Positions 28,300 to 41,700 are shown, counted from the first letter of the stretch. The stretch: 64,000 bases of DNA from Oryzias latipes (GCF_002234675.1 NC_019870.2:659485-723484); one strand, 5' to 3'. The notes: generated by a model from the letters alone, not told the origin. Translations and numbers: made by a program.

Positions 28300-28380
28300 A
28301 CTCTCTGCTCTTTGCAGATGATGTCCTGTTGGCTTCATCGACCTCCAGCGTGCACGTGTTGTTTAGATGCCTCTTAGGTC
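28300..28380 (+). pseudogene. Short reverse-transcriptase relic
   Basis: The + strand reads SLLFADDVLLASSTSS, the FADD catalytic box of a LINE RT, with no long open frame around it. The family cannot be assigned from so short a piece. Confidence 0.4.
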
Positions 28381-29080
28381 TGAATAAACTCTTTGCTGCA
28401 TTTGAAGTTCATAAGTGTAAAGTCTCTCATGAAATCTTTATTTCTTTCTGCTGGAGGTCAGGCTATTTGTTGGATCAATTAGTTTAAAAAAAAGCTGTAA
28501 AGTGTCTTGAAATGTGTTCCCAACATAAAATGAGGCTATGTAAAATGTGAAATCTGTAATGTAAACATGTAATTGTACCTGAGCCTTACACACTTTATTT
28601 ATTAATTCATATCCCTGAGACTTGGTATTATTCTTTCTTTATCTGTTTGAAAGAAATGTATTTATATTATATTGATATTCTATCCTGACCCAGCATTTAC
28701 AATTAGGTTTAGTAAAAGATAAAAAAAAATATTTTTTCAAGTTTATAACAAGTAGAAATTACGTCTCTGGGCTTCCAGCATCCAAAAACGATCATGTAAA
28801 GGGATCAAGAATATTTGATACTTTAGATATTTATGTGTTAAAAAACAAAAGTGATTACAAAATATATCTATAGAGCAATAATAAATGTATGGAAATGTAT
28901 TGAACTTGAAATTTAACTCTGTATACGAACCTAAATTTATCTACGTTAAGAATTGTTAATGTTTTAGTTTTAGCGCCATTTTTACTAAATGAATCCATTT
29001 ACATTGTCTTGTAGTTCTGTTGTTCCCTATATATCCTCTGGATGGCGCTGCCTCAAACGGCTACTGTTATTTTTGACAGG
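28381..29080. other. AT-rich intergenic stretch
   Basis: AT-rich sequence between the RT relic and pbdc1 with no open frame or RNA gene that I recognise. Confidence 0.5.
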
Positions 29081-29083
29081 ATG

Positions 29084-29103
29084 TTACGTCACCACATATA
29101 AAT
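29084..29103 (+). promoter_or_regulatory. CRE-like site and TATA box upstream of pbdc1
   Basis: TTACGTCA followed after a few bases by TATAAAT, 250 bp before the pbdc1 start codon. It could be the pbdc1 core promoter or part of a solo LTR; the sequence alone does not decide. Confidence 0.3.
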
Positions 29104-29350
29104 GCTGGGATCTCTCACTCTGTTATGTTGTCGAACCGTAAAACTTAAACTTGCATAAGAAATGACATTTTGACTGAAATTACATTAAATTGTTATTTTT
29201 CTTGGACAGTTGGTTCTAAAATGGTTAAAATTTGAGACTTTACATTAAAACATTACTTTATAGCTGTTTTAGGTCTGACAGTTTTAAAAAAGAAATCCCA
29301 AATAATAATCGGATTCCTCTGTCGTCATACACGATCTTTGATCTGGAGAA

Positions 29351-30837
29351 ATGGCGTCGCAGGACGGACTGGCGGCTCTGGTAAGACTTCAAACCCAGAT
29401 TCCGTTCTCTGCGGTCAGGGTTCTTTCTCAGAACCGCTCCGGTACCGAATCTAGAGCCAGTCTGACACACACACACATGTGTTAACTGCAAACGAAGCAG
29501 ACAGAAGGTTAGCAAACGGTAACTCTGTAGCCCAGCACGTGCTGGACGGATGCGCAGGTAAACATTGACGTGACACGTGGTTCTGTAACGCCTGAAGTCG
29601 TGAATTGGTTCATAGTTTTCCGTTTCTGTGGATTGAAGCTTAGTTTGTAGAAACCATCGCCATTCCGGCTCACTGTTTGGGTTGGTGGTGGGAGGATCAT
29701 GCTGCAACTGCTTCTACAGAGACGGATTTCGGACATTTGGGAGCTTTATTTTCCTCCATGGTTGTTGCAGCCACTGTGGTGCCTTCACTGACATTGGCAG
29801 CTTTAATGTGATCTTGCCTTGTGTGTCCTCAGGGGGTGGAGGGGGCCTCCGCTGCTGCACATGCTCTGTCTCTGCCTGCAGAAGCGTATGGAAACGACGT
29901 ACGTGCGCGTCAGCCAGCAGCTTTCTCTGTGCACCGGATCTCTGGGTGACTGTTTTTTTCTGGTTTCAGCCTCGGCTGGAGGTCATGTGGGCGATGAAGG
30001 CCTACAACCACGCAGAGGTCTACTTCAATGTAACGTACCTGTTTGTTTTTCTGCACAAACACCTGAGGCACCCAAAGCTCCGCCCACACTTTCACCTGTT
30101 CACCTGAGAAACTGTTTCCCAATCAGCTGCTGGATCCGCTGGTTTCAGTGGATCTGCATCAGGACGCTTTGGCTCCTGGTTCCTCCGTGTTCTTTGGTGC
30201 AAACGCTGGCGTTCCTGCGCGAAGCGTGACCTCCGTCTGTTCTGCTTCCAGCTCATCTCATCCGTCGATCCCAAGTTCCTGAAACTGACCAAGCTGGACG
30301 ACAGAATCTACTCCAGCTTCAGAGAAACCTTCAAGGATCTGGACGTCAGGCAGCTCAAGGAGGAGGACCTGAAGTCTGACCAGGCCAAGGAGGTGGGTGA
30401 TTGAGCGCCACCGTGTGGCTGTGCGCAGCAGGGGACGAGCAGGGTACATTATTTCCCATAATGCAGTGGGGTCAGTGACAGTTTGTGAAGAGAATCTGCA
30501 CCAGGAAAGATTTTGATAAAGAAATCAGAGCAGCTCCTGAAAGAAAGTTTTGTCCCGACGCGGCAGAGGTGGCGTCCGTTCTGCAACCAGTTCGAAGGCT
30601 TGGTGGAGGACTTCAACTACGGCACTCTGCTGCGCCTGGACTGCCAGAAGGGCTACAGCGAGGAGAACAGCATCTTCTGTGAGTTCAGCTCCTCCACGGC
30701 AGGCGGACCCGCCCACAAACTGACAGTCTGCTTCTCCGCTCGCAGCCACCAGGGTGCAGTTCTTCGCCATCGAGATCGCCCGCAACAGAGAGGGCTGCAA
30801 CGAGGCGGTCTACAGGTCCAAAGAACCCCGCAGCTGA
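29351..30837 (+). CDS. pbdc1: PBDC1 family protein, 6 exons, 166 residues
   Basis: Small soluble cytosolic protein; the yeast homologue is a chaperone for newly made elongation factor 1A (family knowledge). Exons 29351-29380, 29833-29898, 29970-30029, 30252-30392, 30567-30678, 30746-30837 (TGA), all GT-AG with matching phases. The start MASQDGLAAL is followed by AHALSLPAEAYGND, EVMWAMKAYNHAEVYF, LISSVDPKFLKLTKLDD, WRPFCNQFEGLVEDFNYG and VQFFAIEIARNREG, matching human PBDC1 block by block as remembered. It stops at EAVYRSKEPRS, without the long Glu/Lys/Gly-rich tail of the 233-residue human protein. Divergent from dmtn, convergent with xpo7. Confidence 0.93.
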
Positions 30838-31070
30838 TGGACCGGGTCGCTCCTGCAGGAGAGGACCTCACTCTGTTGGGGAGAAATCTTCATCTTCCAC
30901 CTGAGGAGTCTTCGTCATCCGGTTCTATTGGACGTTTAAAAGCCGACGTTCCCACATCCACGTTTCTACAGTGTTCCCGCCTCGGACAGGAAGTGACATC
31001 ATGAACAAACTTTCTGCAAAACTCAACATCCGTCACTTTAAAGCTGCTTGTTTTTTTTGTTAACACAGAA

Positions 31071-31076
31071 AATAAA
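31071..31076 (+). terminator. Poly(A) signal of pbdc1
   Basis: AATAAA 234 bp after the pbdc1 stop, preceded by a T-run. About 420 bp separate it from the opposing xpo7 signal, so the two transcripts end close together. Confidence 0.65.
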
Positions 31077-31496
31077 AACCAAATGTGTCGTCTGTGAATT
31101 CATGACGTGTGAACCTCGTCCAGCTGCAGACGTGACAGAACCTGGACTGGAAAAGGTCCGGTCCGAGTCAGCTTCAAACAGGAAGTCACCCGGCAGATCA
31201 AAGGTTCCGTGATGGTTCCTGAGGATCCGATCGCGGTTCCACCTGTTCAGTGACGGGCCTCTCCTGGAAGTTGACCGTTTCCATGTGCGGTTTGGATCAG
31301 CGCCGTTTCTGCCATGAACAGAGTTCTGCTCACGTATTCGCTCTATGGTACCGGCGCTTTCACAGGTTCGAGTCCGGCCTTCAGAAAGGTCGGGTCGGGA
31401 CCGCCCCATCACGTTATGAAGACCCTGACGATGCTGAGAGGAAAAAGCGATGGTTTCAGATGAATGACAAGTGGGCGGAGCAAAAAATCAATGAGG

Positions 31497-31502
31497 TTTA
31501 TT
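31497..31502 (-). terminator. Candidate poly(A) signal of xpo7
   Basis: AATAAA on the - strand, 1.26 kb after the xpo7 stop. A long 3' UTR is plausible; the AT-rich stretch near 32560-32600 could hold alternatives. Confidence 0.45.
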
Positions 31503-32765
31503 TGCAGTCACAATGCTGACACTAGAGTAGCAGACGTCCAGACGACCCGAACAGCGACCCGCTCCGAGGAGCCGACACATTCACGTCAGGAACACAAACG
31601 GGAACAACGTGAGCGCGGACAGACGGCAGAGTCTGTGGCCGACGTAGCAGCAGCACGGCGGAGCCACACTCACCTAGGCCTCCTGCAGGGGGGGGGTCAG
31701 GCCCCGCCGGACTCCTCCAGGCCCGTCCACGCAGGTGCACACACACGAAAACAGACACACAAACCGTGGCTGTCTGAGCTCCTTCTAGAGTTCACTGTCA
31801 CACACACACACACACCAGAAGGACTCTGCAGGACCTGAAGGGGGTCGTCCCAGAACTGATCCGGGGAGTCCAGAGTGTAAACAAGAGCAGGCCCACCAGA
31901 GGGGAGGGGCGGAGCTGCAGCCAGGTTGTTCACATGTGATGGAGCGGCAGGCCTGTGCACGAGGCACGTGCACGAGGGGTTCTGCTGATTCTCTTGAGGG
32001 GAATTTGGCAGAACAGTTCGTGAGGAGCGGTTCTGGTGAAGGAGCGGTTCTGGAAAGTCTTTGTCTCCTCAGCTCCTCTACGCTCCCGTTAGTCTGTGAT
32101 GAACCGCGGCTCCTCCCCGTTTCAGCTGAAGAAGCCCGCTAGTGTCACGATGGCGGCGCTCCGATGCTCCCGCCCGCCACAGACGGACCGAACGTCCAGG
32201 TCTGGAACAGAACCTTCTCCAGAAGACCCCCCCCCCCCCCCCCCCCCACTTCCTGTTGACCCGCCCTCACCTGCCCCCCCACAGACATGTTGCACTAACT
32301 CACTACTGTAAAAAGCTCAATCACGCGGTTCTGCCCCCCCCCCCCCCGGTTCAAAGTGGATTTATAAACATTGTTCAAAATGTTACCAAAAAATGTACAC
32401 TTGGTTTCTGTGTTTCTATACAAGGCAGGCAGAAGCGGGTTACTATGGTTACCGTCCCCGTCGTCAACACTCTCGCCTTCAGTGATTCAGAGTGCTCAGA
32501 CATGCAACCCCCCCGTCCCTCCCTCCTCTGTGAAAGAGCCAATCAGGCGCAGACTGGCTTTAGAATACATTTGTATATATTTATATATGCTTCTATCAAA
32601 AAGAGGGGCGGGGAGTCGAACCGGCGGTGCGTCAGGGGGCAGGGGGGGACCCCCAGGCATCCGGGCCCGGGGGAGAGGGGGGAGGCGAATGCAGAGACGG
32701 GGGAGGAGTGGGGCGGGGTGCAGGGGCGGGACCAGCAGCCAGGTGAAAGTCTGCTGTGAGGAATG
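31503..32765 (-). other. xpo7: xpo7 3' UTR (inferred extent)
   Basis: Sequence after the xpo7 stop codon on the - strand. It includes C21 at 32227-32247 and another C-run near 32333-32347 (G on the transcript) and an AU-rich patch near 32565-32590. No coding frame recognised. The far end rests on the AATAAA at 31497-31502. Confidence 0.5.
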
Positions 32766-35700
32766 TCAGCTCATCATGTCGTTGCTGTTGACGCCGTACG
32801 TGGAGTTCTTCATGCTGTCGTTCACCTCCCTCCTGAAGACCGACAAGTTCTGCGTGAACCTGGACACACACACAGAGACACGCACACACACAAGAGGTCA
32901 GCAACAGTAAAAACATTCATAAAGCAAAGCATCTACGGCGTGCCAGAAGGGTAAAAAAAAAGGCTAAAGCAAACACAAACATCAGTCCTTAATTCAAATA
33001 TTTTTCCTCAACTTCTCAACATTTATTCACAGATCCGTGATCTGCTAAATTGTATTACTGAAGCCACAGGAAGTGCTGCAACAGCCACAGGAAGTGATGT
33101 AACAGCTGCTTCTACTTCTATATCCGGATTGTCAATTGACTTTCATTCACATGGTTACATGGAATAAAAGATTAAATATATTAAAAATTAAATGTTAAAA
33201 TGACCTAAAATCAATAACAGACATTATTTATTAAAATATCTTCAGATCTCCTCTTAGAACAGGATTATAAAAAGAGCAGGTTTTTTTTTTTTTTCTGCTC
33301 CCAGTATTTCTCACACTGTGACCAAAGCGCCCCCCCGTGGCAGCTGGGACCTTCATAAACTGATGGGTACCTGTCCCGGTTCTTAGTCAGCAGGTTCCTC
33401 TCAATCCCCTCCATTAGGTTCTCGAAACATAAGTGCATGGCCTGCTGCTTCTCCGGGGGCTGGCTGTTCACGATGCTGTTCCTCAGGTCAGCGAAATACT
33501 GCAGACATGACAGCATGCAGACGTTAACGTACGCAGATGTTAGCATACTCAGACGTTACAGATGTTAGCATACGCAGATGTTAGCATACTCAGACGTTAC
33601 AGATGTTAGCATACGCAGATGTTAGCATACGCAGACGTTACAGACGTTTGCGTACACAGACGTTAATGTACGCAGACGTTACAGACGTTACAGACGTTAG
33701 CGTACATAGATGTTAGCATACGCAGACGTTACAGACGTTAGCGTACACAGATGTTAGCATACGCAGACGTTACAGATGTTAGCGTACGCAGATGTTAGCA
33801 TACGCAGACGTTAGCGTAAGCAGATGTTACAGATGTTATCGTACACAGACGTTAGCATACGCAGACATTAGCGTAAGCAGATGTTAGCATATGCAGACGT
33901 TACAGACGTTAGCGTACGCAGATGTTAGCAGACGTTACAGACGTTAGCGTAAACAGATGTTAGCAGACGTTACAGACGTTAGCGTAAACAGATGTTAGCA
34001 GACGTTAGCGTACACAGACGTTATCGTACACAGACGTTAGTGTACGCAGACGTTATAGACGTTAGCCTACACAGATATTAGCATACGCAGACGTTACAGA
34101 TGTTAGCGTAAGCAGATGTTACAGATGTTAGCGTACAGAGACGTTACGGACGTTAGCGTACGCAGTTGTTACAGACGTTAGCGTACGCAGTTGTTACAGA
34201 CGTAAGCATACGCAGACGTTAGCGCACGCAGACGTTAGCGTACGCAGACGTTAGCGTACGCCTAAAGAGGCAATTGAAAATGCAGATGTTAGCGCAGGTA
34301 AATGTTAGCTAACACAGACGTTGGCATATGCTGAGAGCATACGCTAAGGTTAGCGCTGGCAGATGTTCTTGCGCAGGCAACCGTTCTGGTAATCAGACGT
34401 CATTGCTGGCATATGTCAGTTCACAGACGTTAGCGCACACAGCTCCTTGTGTTTGGGGGCGGGGCCTGTTGCCAGCTCACCTTCTCGTTCAGGAGGATGA
34501 GGCCTAGCAGAGGTCGTGACATGGACCACTGGTTCCTGCAGTCCTCAAAGATGATGATGTTCAGCACCGTGGACAGCATCTGCAGGAGAACCACAGCTTG
34601 AACACCATGTGGAGGGTGGGGGGCAAAAGGAAGGTGTGACTCGGGGCTCAGCTGACCTGCTGGATCATCTCCGGGTGCTGCTGCATGATGTGGAGGAAGC
34701 GGTCGTCTGTTGCCATGGCAGCGGGCCTCTTCTTGGTGGAGCGGGACAGCTGCTTGAACAGGTAGGTGACGATGTGGTCCAGACTGGAGCAGCAGCCAGT
34801 GCACACCATGGTGTCTGCAAACACAGGCATGAAGCAGCAGCGGCAGCGGCACAAACCAGAAGGGGGCGCCGCGGGGGCGGGCCTTACCCAGCGCCGTCAG
34901 GCCCTCAGAGATGGATGACAGGATGTACATGACCACGTGTGGCTCCAGGCTGGCGATGAAGTTCATGTGGTCCTGAGTCAGCACCTCCAGCAGCGAGTAG
35001 AAGGACTGGCTCAGCTTGGGATAGTCCTGGAGGAAGCAGAACCAGAACCGCCTCAGACCAGAACCAGAGACTTAAATTGGTTCCAGACTCACTTGAGAAG
35101 AATGCAGAGCGGTTGGTTATGGTGTCAAACATTCAAAGCTGTGTTCCTATGCAGATATCTGCTGACACAGGTGACAACACCTGTCTATGTAGCAGTGCAG
35201 AGGAGGCGTGGCCTCACAGAGCAAAGCGTCAGAGCGGAGGCGTGGCCTCACAGAGCAAAGCGTCAGAGCGGAGGCATGGTCTCACAGATCAACGCGTCAG
35301 AGAGGAGGCGTGGCCTCACAGATCAACGCGTCAGAGAGGAGGCGTGGCCTCACAGATCAACGCGTCAGAGAGGAGGCGTGGCCTCACAGAGCAACGCGTC
35401 AGAGAGGAGGCGTGGCCTCACAGATCAACGACTCAGAGAGGAGGCGTGGCCTCACAGATCAACGCGTCAGAGAGGAGGCGTGGCCTCACAGATCAACGAC
35501 TCAGAGAGGAGGCGTGGCCTCACAGATCAACGCGTCAGAGAGGAGGCGTGGCCTCACAGAGCAACGCGTCAGAGAGGAGGCGTGGCCTCACAGATCAACG
35601 ACTCAGAGAGGAGGCGTGGCCTCACAGATCAACGCGTCAGAGAGGAGGCGTGGCCTCACAGAGCAACGCGTCAGAGAGGAGGCGTGGCCTCACAGAGCAA

Positions 35701-38700
35701 CGAGCCAGAGAGGAGGCGTGGCCTCACAGATCAACGCGTCAGAAAGGAGGCGTTGCCTCACAGAGCAGTTGGAACACCTGACCGTTCTCACTGAGTTTCT
35801 AACGTCCAAGCAGCTCCCTGTGCAGAGGGAGGGGTTTGAAGATGACCGACAGCTCTGTTAACCAACAGAAGCTGAGCTGGCGTGACCACGGCTGCATTTT
35901 GTCCTCTGAACTCTGAATTCGGGCCTCGTGTTTGAGTCGTGCTGCTGTGACATCAACATACCAGCAGGTCGCTGTGAGGGATGGACAGCAGCAGCTTGAT
36001 GAAGGTCTGCAGGGCGTTGTCCAGAGCGTCGTCGCCGTACAGACGGAAGACCCCAAAGTTGACGTAGTTCCCGCTGAGCACCGCCTTCAGCATGGTGAAG
36101 CACACGCTCACGCCCTTCAGCTTCACGCCGTACACCTGGTCCTTCGGGACTTCTCCCAGCGTCAGGATGCGGTTCCCTGAAAACGCCAGAGTTGGTCAGC
36201 TTCACCTCCTCATGTGCGGCGGGGGGAGGTTCCTCTGGGTTGCTGGTACCATAGGTGGTGATCATCTTGCTGGTTTCTCTGAAGAGCAGGATGCCGTTTG
36301 GCGAGGAAACGTCAAACTGTAGCCTTTGGGATCTGCAGGATCAGAAACACTTCAGAGAGCTGCACAACCAGAGGAGTGACTGATGGAGCCTCCAGAGGCG
36401 GAGCTTCACCTGTTGTGCACGAGCTCGGCCATGAGCTTGAGGACAGGTGTGGTGCAGGCCGGGTCGTGGTACCAAAGCTCGATGGCTCGCTGCAGGATGG
36501 GCATGTAGGCCGGATATCTGCAGAGACGCTCAGGAAAAACCAGCACACAGCAGAAGCTGCAGACGCAGACGCAGACACCGCAGACGCTGCCAAGGATACA
36601 TCCAGTCGAAGAGCATCATGAAGCTGGTCTTAGCGTTGAAGGCGAAGGCGATTCCCCGCAGGTCTCGCACCAAACCCACCAGCGTCCTCTGCGGGGTGGG
36701 GTGGGGGTCAGACACACATCTACTGCTCTCATGTCACTGTGCACGTGTCTGTGAGTGTCGTCAGGAGTGCACGTCTGTCTCTGCTCATGCCTGTGTGCAT
36801 GTGTCTGCATACAACACGTACGTGTGTTTGTCTGTGGGAGTGCTCATGAGTGTCTGCCTCTGCATGTGTGTGTGCATGTGAGTATGTGTGCGTGTGCACG
36901 TGTTTGCGTGTCACCTTGGCTTCCTGTTCGTTGAACGTGTTTGTGCTCAACATCTGAGCAACGGCTTCAAACGCAGCAGTGAGAGGAAGCATGAACTGTT
37001 CAAACTGGTCCTCATCCTCACCTGCACAGACACGTGGACGCGCACACACACAAACGTGCACACACACAAATACAACATCAAGTTAAAATCCAGAAAACAG
37101 GAGTTTTGCTTCAGTTTTCATTTTTACAGATGAACGTTTGTTGAGCAGATGAGCGGGGTCCACTGGTGGGTGAAGGCTTCACTAAAACAGTGAGTTCCTT
37201 ATGGCAGAAAAGGGAGGCGGGTACTGCCAGTCTGCCCCGGGGCAACTGCGGCTGCATCAGCAGTTACCATCTCCAAGTATGAATGAATGATGGACACACT
37301 GGAAGAACTTTGAGCGTCTGGAAAATCTAATCCATTATTATCATTAAAGAAAACCAACAGTTTCTATGTGAAAATATAAAGAAAAACTTCCCTGAACATG
37401 TAACTATTCTTTAAAGTCATGTTTCAGATCTGAAACGTCAGCCTCTTCTTCAGAAACGCCGTTCAGATGTGTACATACCCAAGTCGACCATGAGGAGGCG
37501 CCCCAGAGCCGTGTAGAAGGTGGTCCGACATCTCATGTCGCTCAGGTTGGACTGGTTGTTGACCCCGAGGAAGGAAAAGTGTTCGCTCTGCAGCAGAGAA
37601 GCAGCACGGAATCAGAACCGGAATCAGCGCTTCCAGCCGTCTGCTGTCAGACCTGGAACATCTACAACACAGGAACAGGCAACTCCAGGCCTCGGGGGCC
37701 GCATTCCTGCTTTTTTTCCAACAAACTCTTCTCTGGCATGTTGTGATTGGCTGGACAACCTGAACCAGGTAATCAGTCATGGAAACCACACAGACAGCAG
37801 CCCTAGAGGCCTGATGCAGAATGACTGAACGTTCAGGATGCTAGAACTCCAGCTGACCGGAAACATCAGAGGCTCCGGTCCATTAAAGACCCTCACTGGT
37901 TCTTTTCCACATCACTTCTGAAGCTGAAGCTCCATCCTGACCCCCTGGAGTTTCAAGACGTGACTACTCCACCTGCATGTTAAGATACTTTAATCGACTG
38001 CAAACCTCCATCAAATAGAACCACGGCTGAAGTTCTACCATTAAGAAACGTCTGTTCTTATTGTGGCTCTTATGAAATGTGGGTTTAAAAACCCTGAGTT
38101 AAATGCAGAAACTGGGTTTTCTCTGACTTCTAAAACTCAAGTGTTCCTGTTCTGGGTCCCAGTTGGACTGTGGTTCTACGCATGGTTCTGCTCGCTTCAC
38201 AGTCCTTACTGAACTGGATAATTTAGAACCATTCTGCTCCAAAACTCGTTCTCTGCCTTCAGAACCCCCCCATTGCAGAACCTGGTTGGTTTCAACCACT
38301 GACAGCATCTAAGAACTATATTGAGTGTGACCCCCCCCATAGAAGAATGGTTTCTTCCAGCTCCAATCAAATGAAGTCAATTTAATCACCATTTTTTCAC
38401 AACACGCACGCTGCCACATTGGAGCCAGACGTTGTCAGTAAGCAGTGATCGGGCAGAGTCACCGTTTCTATGGAAACCACTCTCACAATTAGAAGTGAGC
38501 TTGTTGGAAGGCCACACCCCTACCACTCAAAGCAGGTTACAATATCCGTCAAATATTCTGAACGTTTGATGTGGGGGCCAGGTGGCTCCACCTACTTTTA
38601 TTGAGGCATCTGATTGGTCAGTTTACATTACGATTAACTAACTACAGAAAAAATATCATGAAAAAATGAGGATTATCAAGAAGATGTTAAAAAAGGTATC

Positions 38701-41700
38701 AGACCCAGAACGGTTCTTCTGACCAATAGAATGACTGAATAACAGCTGTTTATGTCTCTATAGACGTCTGTGGGATTTTGGGTACTTCCTGTTTGGGGCG
38801 GGGGTCCCTCAGTCAATGGATTGGACCCAGAGGTGAACTTCTTTCCATAAAATTCTGAATTTAACTCCTGGTTTCCTTCTGTTTGACTCCAGAAAACTTA
38901 GAGCTTAGAGTTAAGAACAAAACGGTTCTAAAATGTTTTTATATTTTAATATTTGATTGATGACACTTGGAATCCATTTTTACTTTTGTCTGGGGGGGTT
39001 ACGTTCCAAAAAGAACCCGTGATGGGCAAAATCCGTGAAGTAGAAACCTCTATTTGTTTTTACAATTATTATACAATTAAACAGTCTATTATACATTGAA
39101 AAGAAAGAACAAACCATTTCACAGGCTCAAGCATTTGTTTCACAAATAAAAGTAATTTAGAAAGGTTTTTTCAACAAATAACTTCTGTACTGTTCTGTCA
39201 AATAATAATTTGAATCATCAATGTGAACAGAAAGCTTCAAATCGCGGAGATTAGCCCCGCCCACCGCGACCCGAGAGTAATTGGATTAAACGGGAGAAAA
39301 TTTAAAATGATTATGAAAAAAATACAAAGTACAGTTGGACAAATAGTGACTCAGGTGTATTTCACTGCTCTTCAGTCTGAGCCGCTGCATCCTGACTCCG
39401 CTCTGCAGTGTTTTCTTCTATTGAAGCCCGCGGCGCAGCTGTGTTTGTCCAGGAGAAGAACATAATTATAGGCAGTTGTTGTCGCTATTTTTCTATAGGT
39501 TTTGGAGAAACTCGAAATTGCAAGAGAATTTGCACGTACGTGTTGTAAATTTGGCAAGCTGATTTACGTACGTGTACATATTAAACTGCAACGTTATTGA
39601 TGCACAGGTAGAGAAGAAGCGGAGTGACTTTTTAGCCAATCAGAATGCAGAAGACAATGCACAATGCAAATCCGTGAAGTAGCGAAACCGTGAAAAGTAA
39701 ACCGTGTTATAGCGAGGGATCACTGTATATGTAATATATATATATATGAATAAACAGGACGGTTGTCAGATTTTTGACCTTGCCAGGCTCCCGTCTGCGT
39801 GGAGGAAACACTCACCGTGTGGTTGTTGAGCATGAACTGCACAGCGCTGAGCTTCACCAGCTTCCTCACGCTGCTGTACGTGCAAACGGGAGTTAAGGGA
39901 ACACACAGTAACACGCCACGTCACACACAGTAACACGCCGCGTCACAAACAGTAACACGCCGCATCACACGCAGCGTCACACAAACTAACAAACAGTAAC
40001 ACGCCACGTCAATCACAGTAATAGCCTGTTCACACCGGGACGAATTTCGCCGGCGATTTTCGCCGACGTTTAACGCCTCGTGACTAAACAAAGGGCACCA
40101 ACGAGAGTGTGCACACCGACGCGAAAAAACGCCACGCGTTAAAGCGTCAAAAAAAAAAACGCCTCGGGTTCGTTGTTTTTTTTTCGACGCGTCGCGTCGA
40201 AATCTACTCGACCAATGAGAATGGCGCTTTTGCTCACGTGTCTGGAGCTTCTGAAGTTACAGTAAAACACAACTTGGGGGCGCTCAAACACAAAACTGCC
40301 TTGCTGAGCACACATACCAGCAAAGAAGATAGACGCCAAGTAGCGTCTACACTGCCGCGAAGCAATAATGACGGACATTCTAAAATATCCCCGAACCAAG
40401 CACTAGTTGGAGCTACTGATGCTTGAAATATTCATGTTTTCTTTGTTTGATTCTGACAAGCGTGTAAATACTTGCTCTCTTCTTCTGAGTGAAAAGCGAC
40501 TTTAAGAAGCGTAAAGTTGCGCAGCGCCACCTTGTGTACAGGAGTATTTCTGTTTTACATTAAGCGCCATCTAATGTCAGGGAATGAAATTGCATGTTCG
40601 CTCTGCTCATCGTCAGCGAAAATCGCCTGGGTGTGAACACAAAAAACGTGGCGAAAAACGCTGGCGAATAACGCCTGCCGAATATTCGTCCCGGTGTGTA
40701 CGGGCCTTAACACGCCGCGTCACACAGTAACTCAGAGCGTCACACACAGTAACACGCCGCGTCACACACAGTAACACGCCGCGTCACACACAGTAACACG
40801 CCGCGTCAGACAAAGTAACAAACAAGTAACACGCCGCGTCACACACAGTAACTCACAGCGTCACACACAGTAACTCACAGCGTCACACAGAGTAACTCAC
40901 AGCGTCACACACAGTAACACGCCGCGTCACACACAGTAACGTGCTGCGTCACACGCAGTGTCAGACAAAGTAACACGCCACGTCACACACAGTAACACGC
41001 CGCGTCACACGCAGCGTCAGACAAAGTAACAAACAAGTAACACGCCGCGTCACACAGTGAAACTCACATCGTCACACACAGTAACTCACAGCGTCACACA
41101 CAGTAACTCACAGCGTCACACATTAACTCACAGCGTCACACACAGTAACACGCCACGTCACACACAGTAACGCGCCGCGTCACACGCCGCGTCACACGCC
41201 GCGTCAGACAAAGTAACAAACAAGTAACACGCCGCGTCACACACAGTAACTCACAGCGTCACACACAGTAACACGCCACGTCACACACAGTAACACGCCG
41301 CGTCACACACAGTAACACGCCGCGTCACACACAGCAACACGCCGCGTCACACACAGTAACACGCTGCGTCACACACGGTAACTCACAGCGTCACACACAG
41401 TAACACGCAGCGTCACACACAGTAACACGCCGCGTCACACACAGCAACACACGGCGTTACACACAGTAACACGCCTCGTCACACGCCGCGTCAGACAAAG
41501 TAACAAACAGTAACACGCCGCGTCACACGCATGCACACAGGCGGGGTCTGCAGACGTCTGAAGGATATCCCAGTGAGAGGTCGTTCAGCAGCTGCAGCGT
41601 CTTGGAGGTGATCGGCTCACACTGACCCCAGTACTTCAAGTTTGTGATGCTGCAGACATGGAGAGACGAAGGTCATGCCTCTTCATCATCATCATCATGT

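Larger units (their letters stand above)
39880..41568 (-). other. xpo7: U12-type AT-AC intron of xpo7
   Basis: On the transcript strand the exon ends CTGGG and the intron begins ATATCCTT (41568-41561). It ends TTCCCTTAACT (39901-39891), then CCCGTTTGC and AC before exon GTACAGCAGCGTG. The branch adenosine is 13 nt from AC, as expected of minor-spliceosome introns. With these borders the phases fit and the protein reads [19 protein letters not shown] borders do not give a better join. The intron is inflated by a 22-bp minisatellite and a MITE. Confidence 0.9.
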
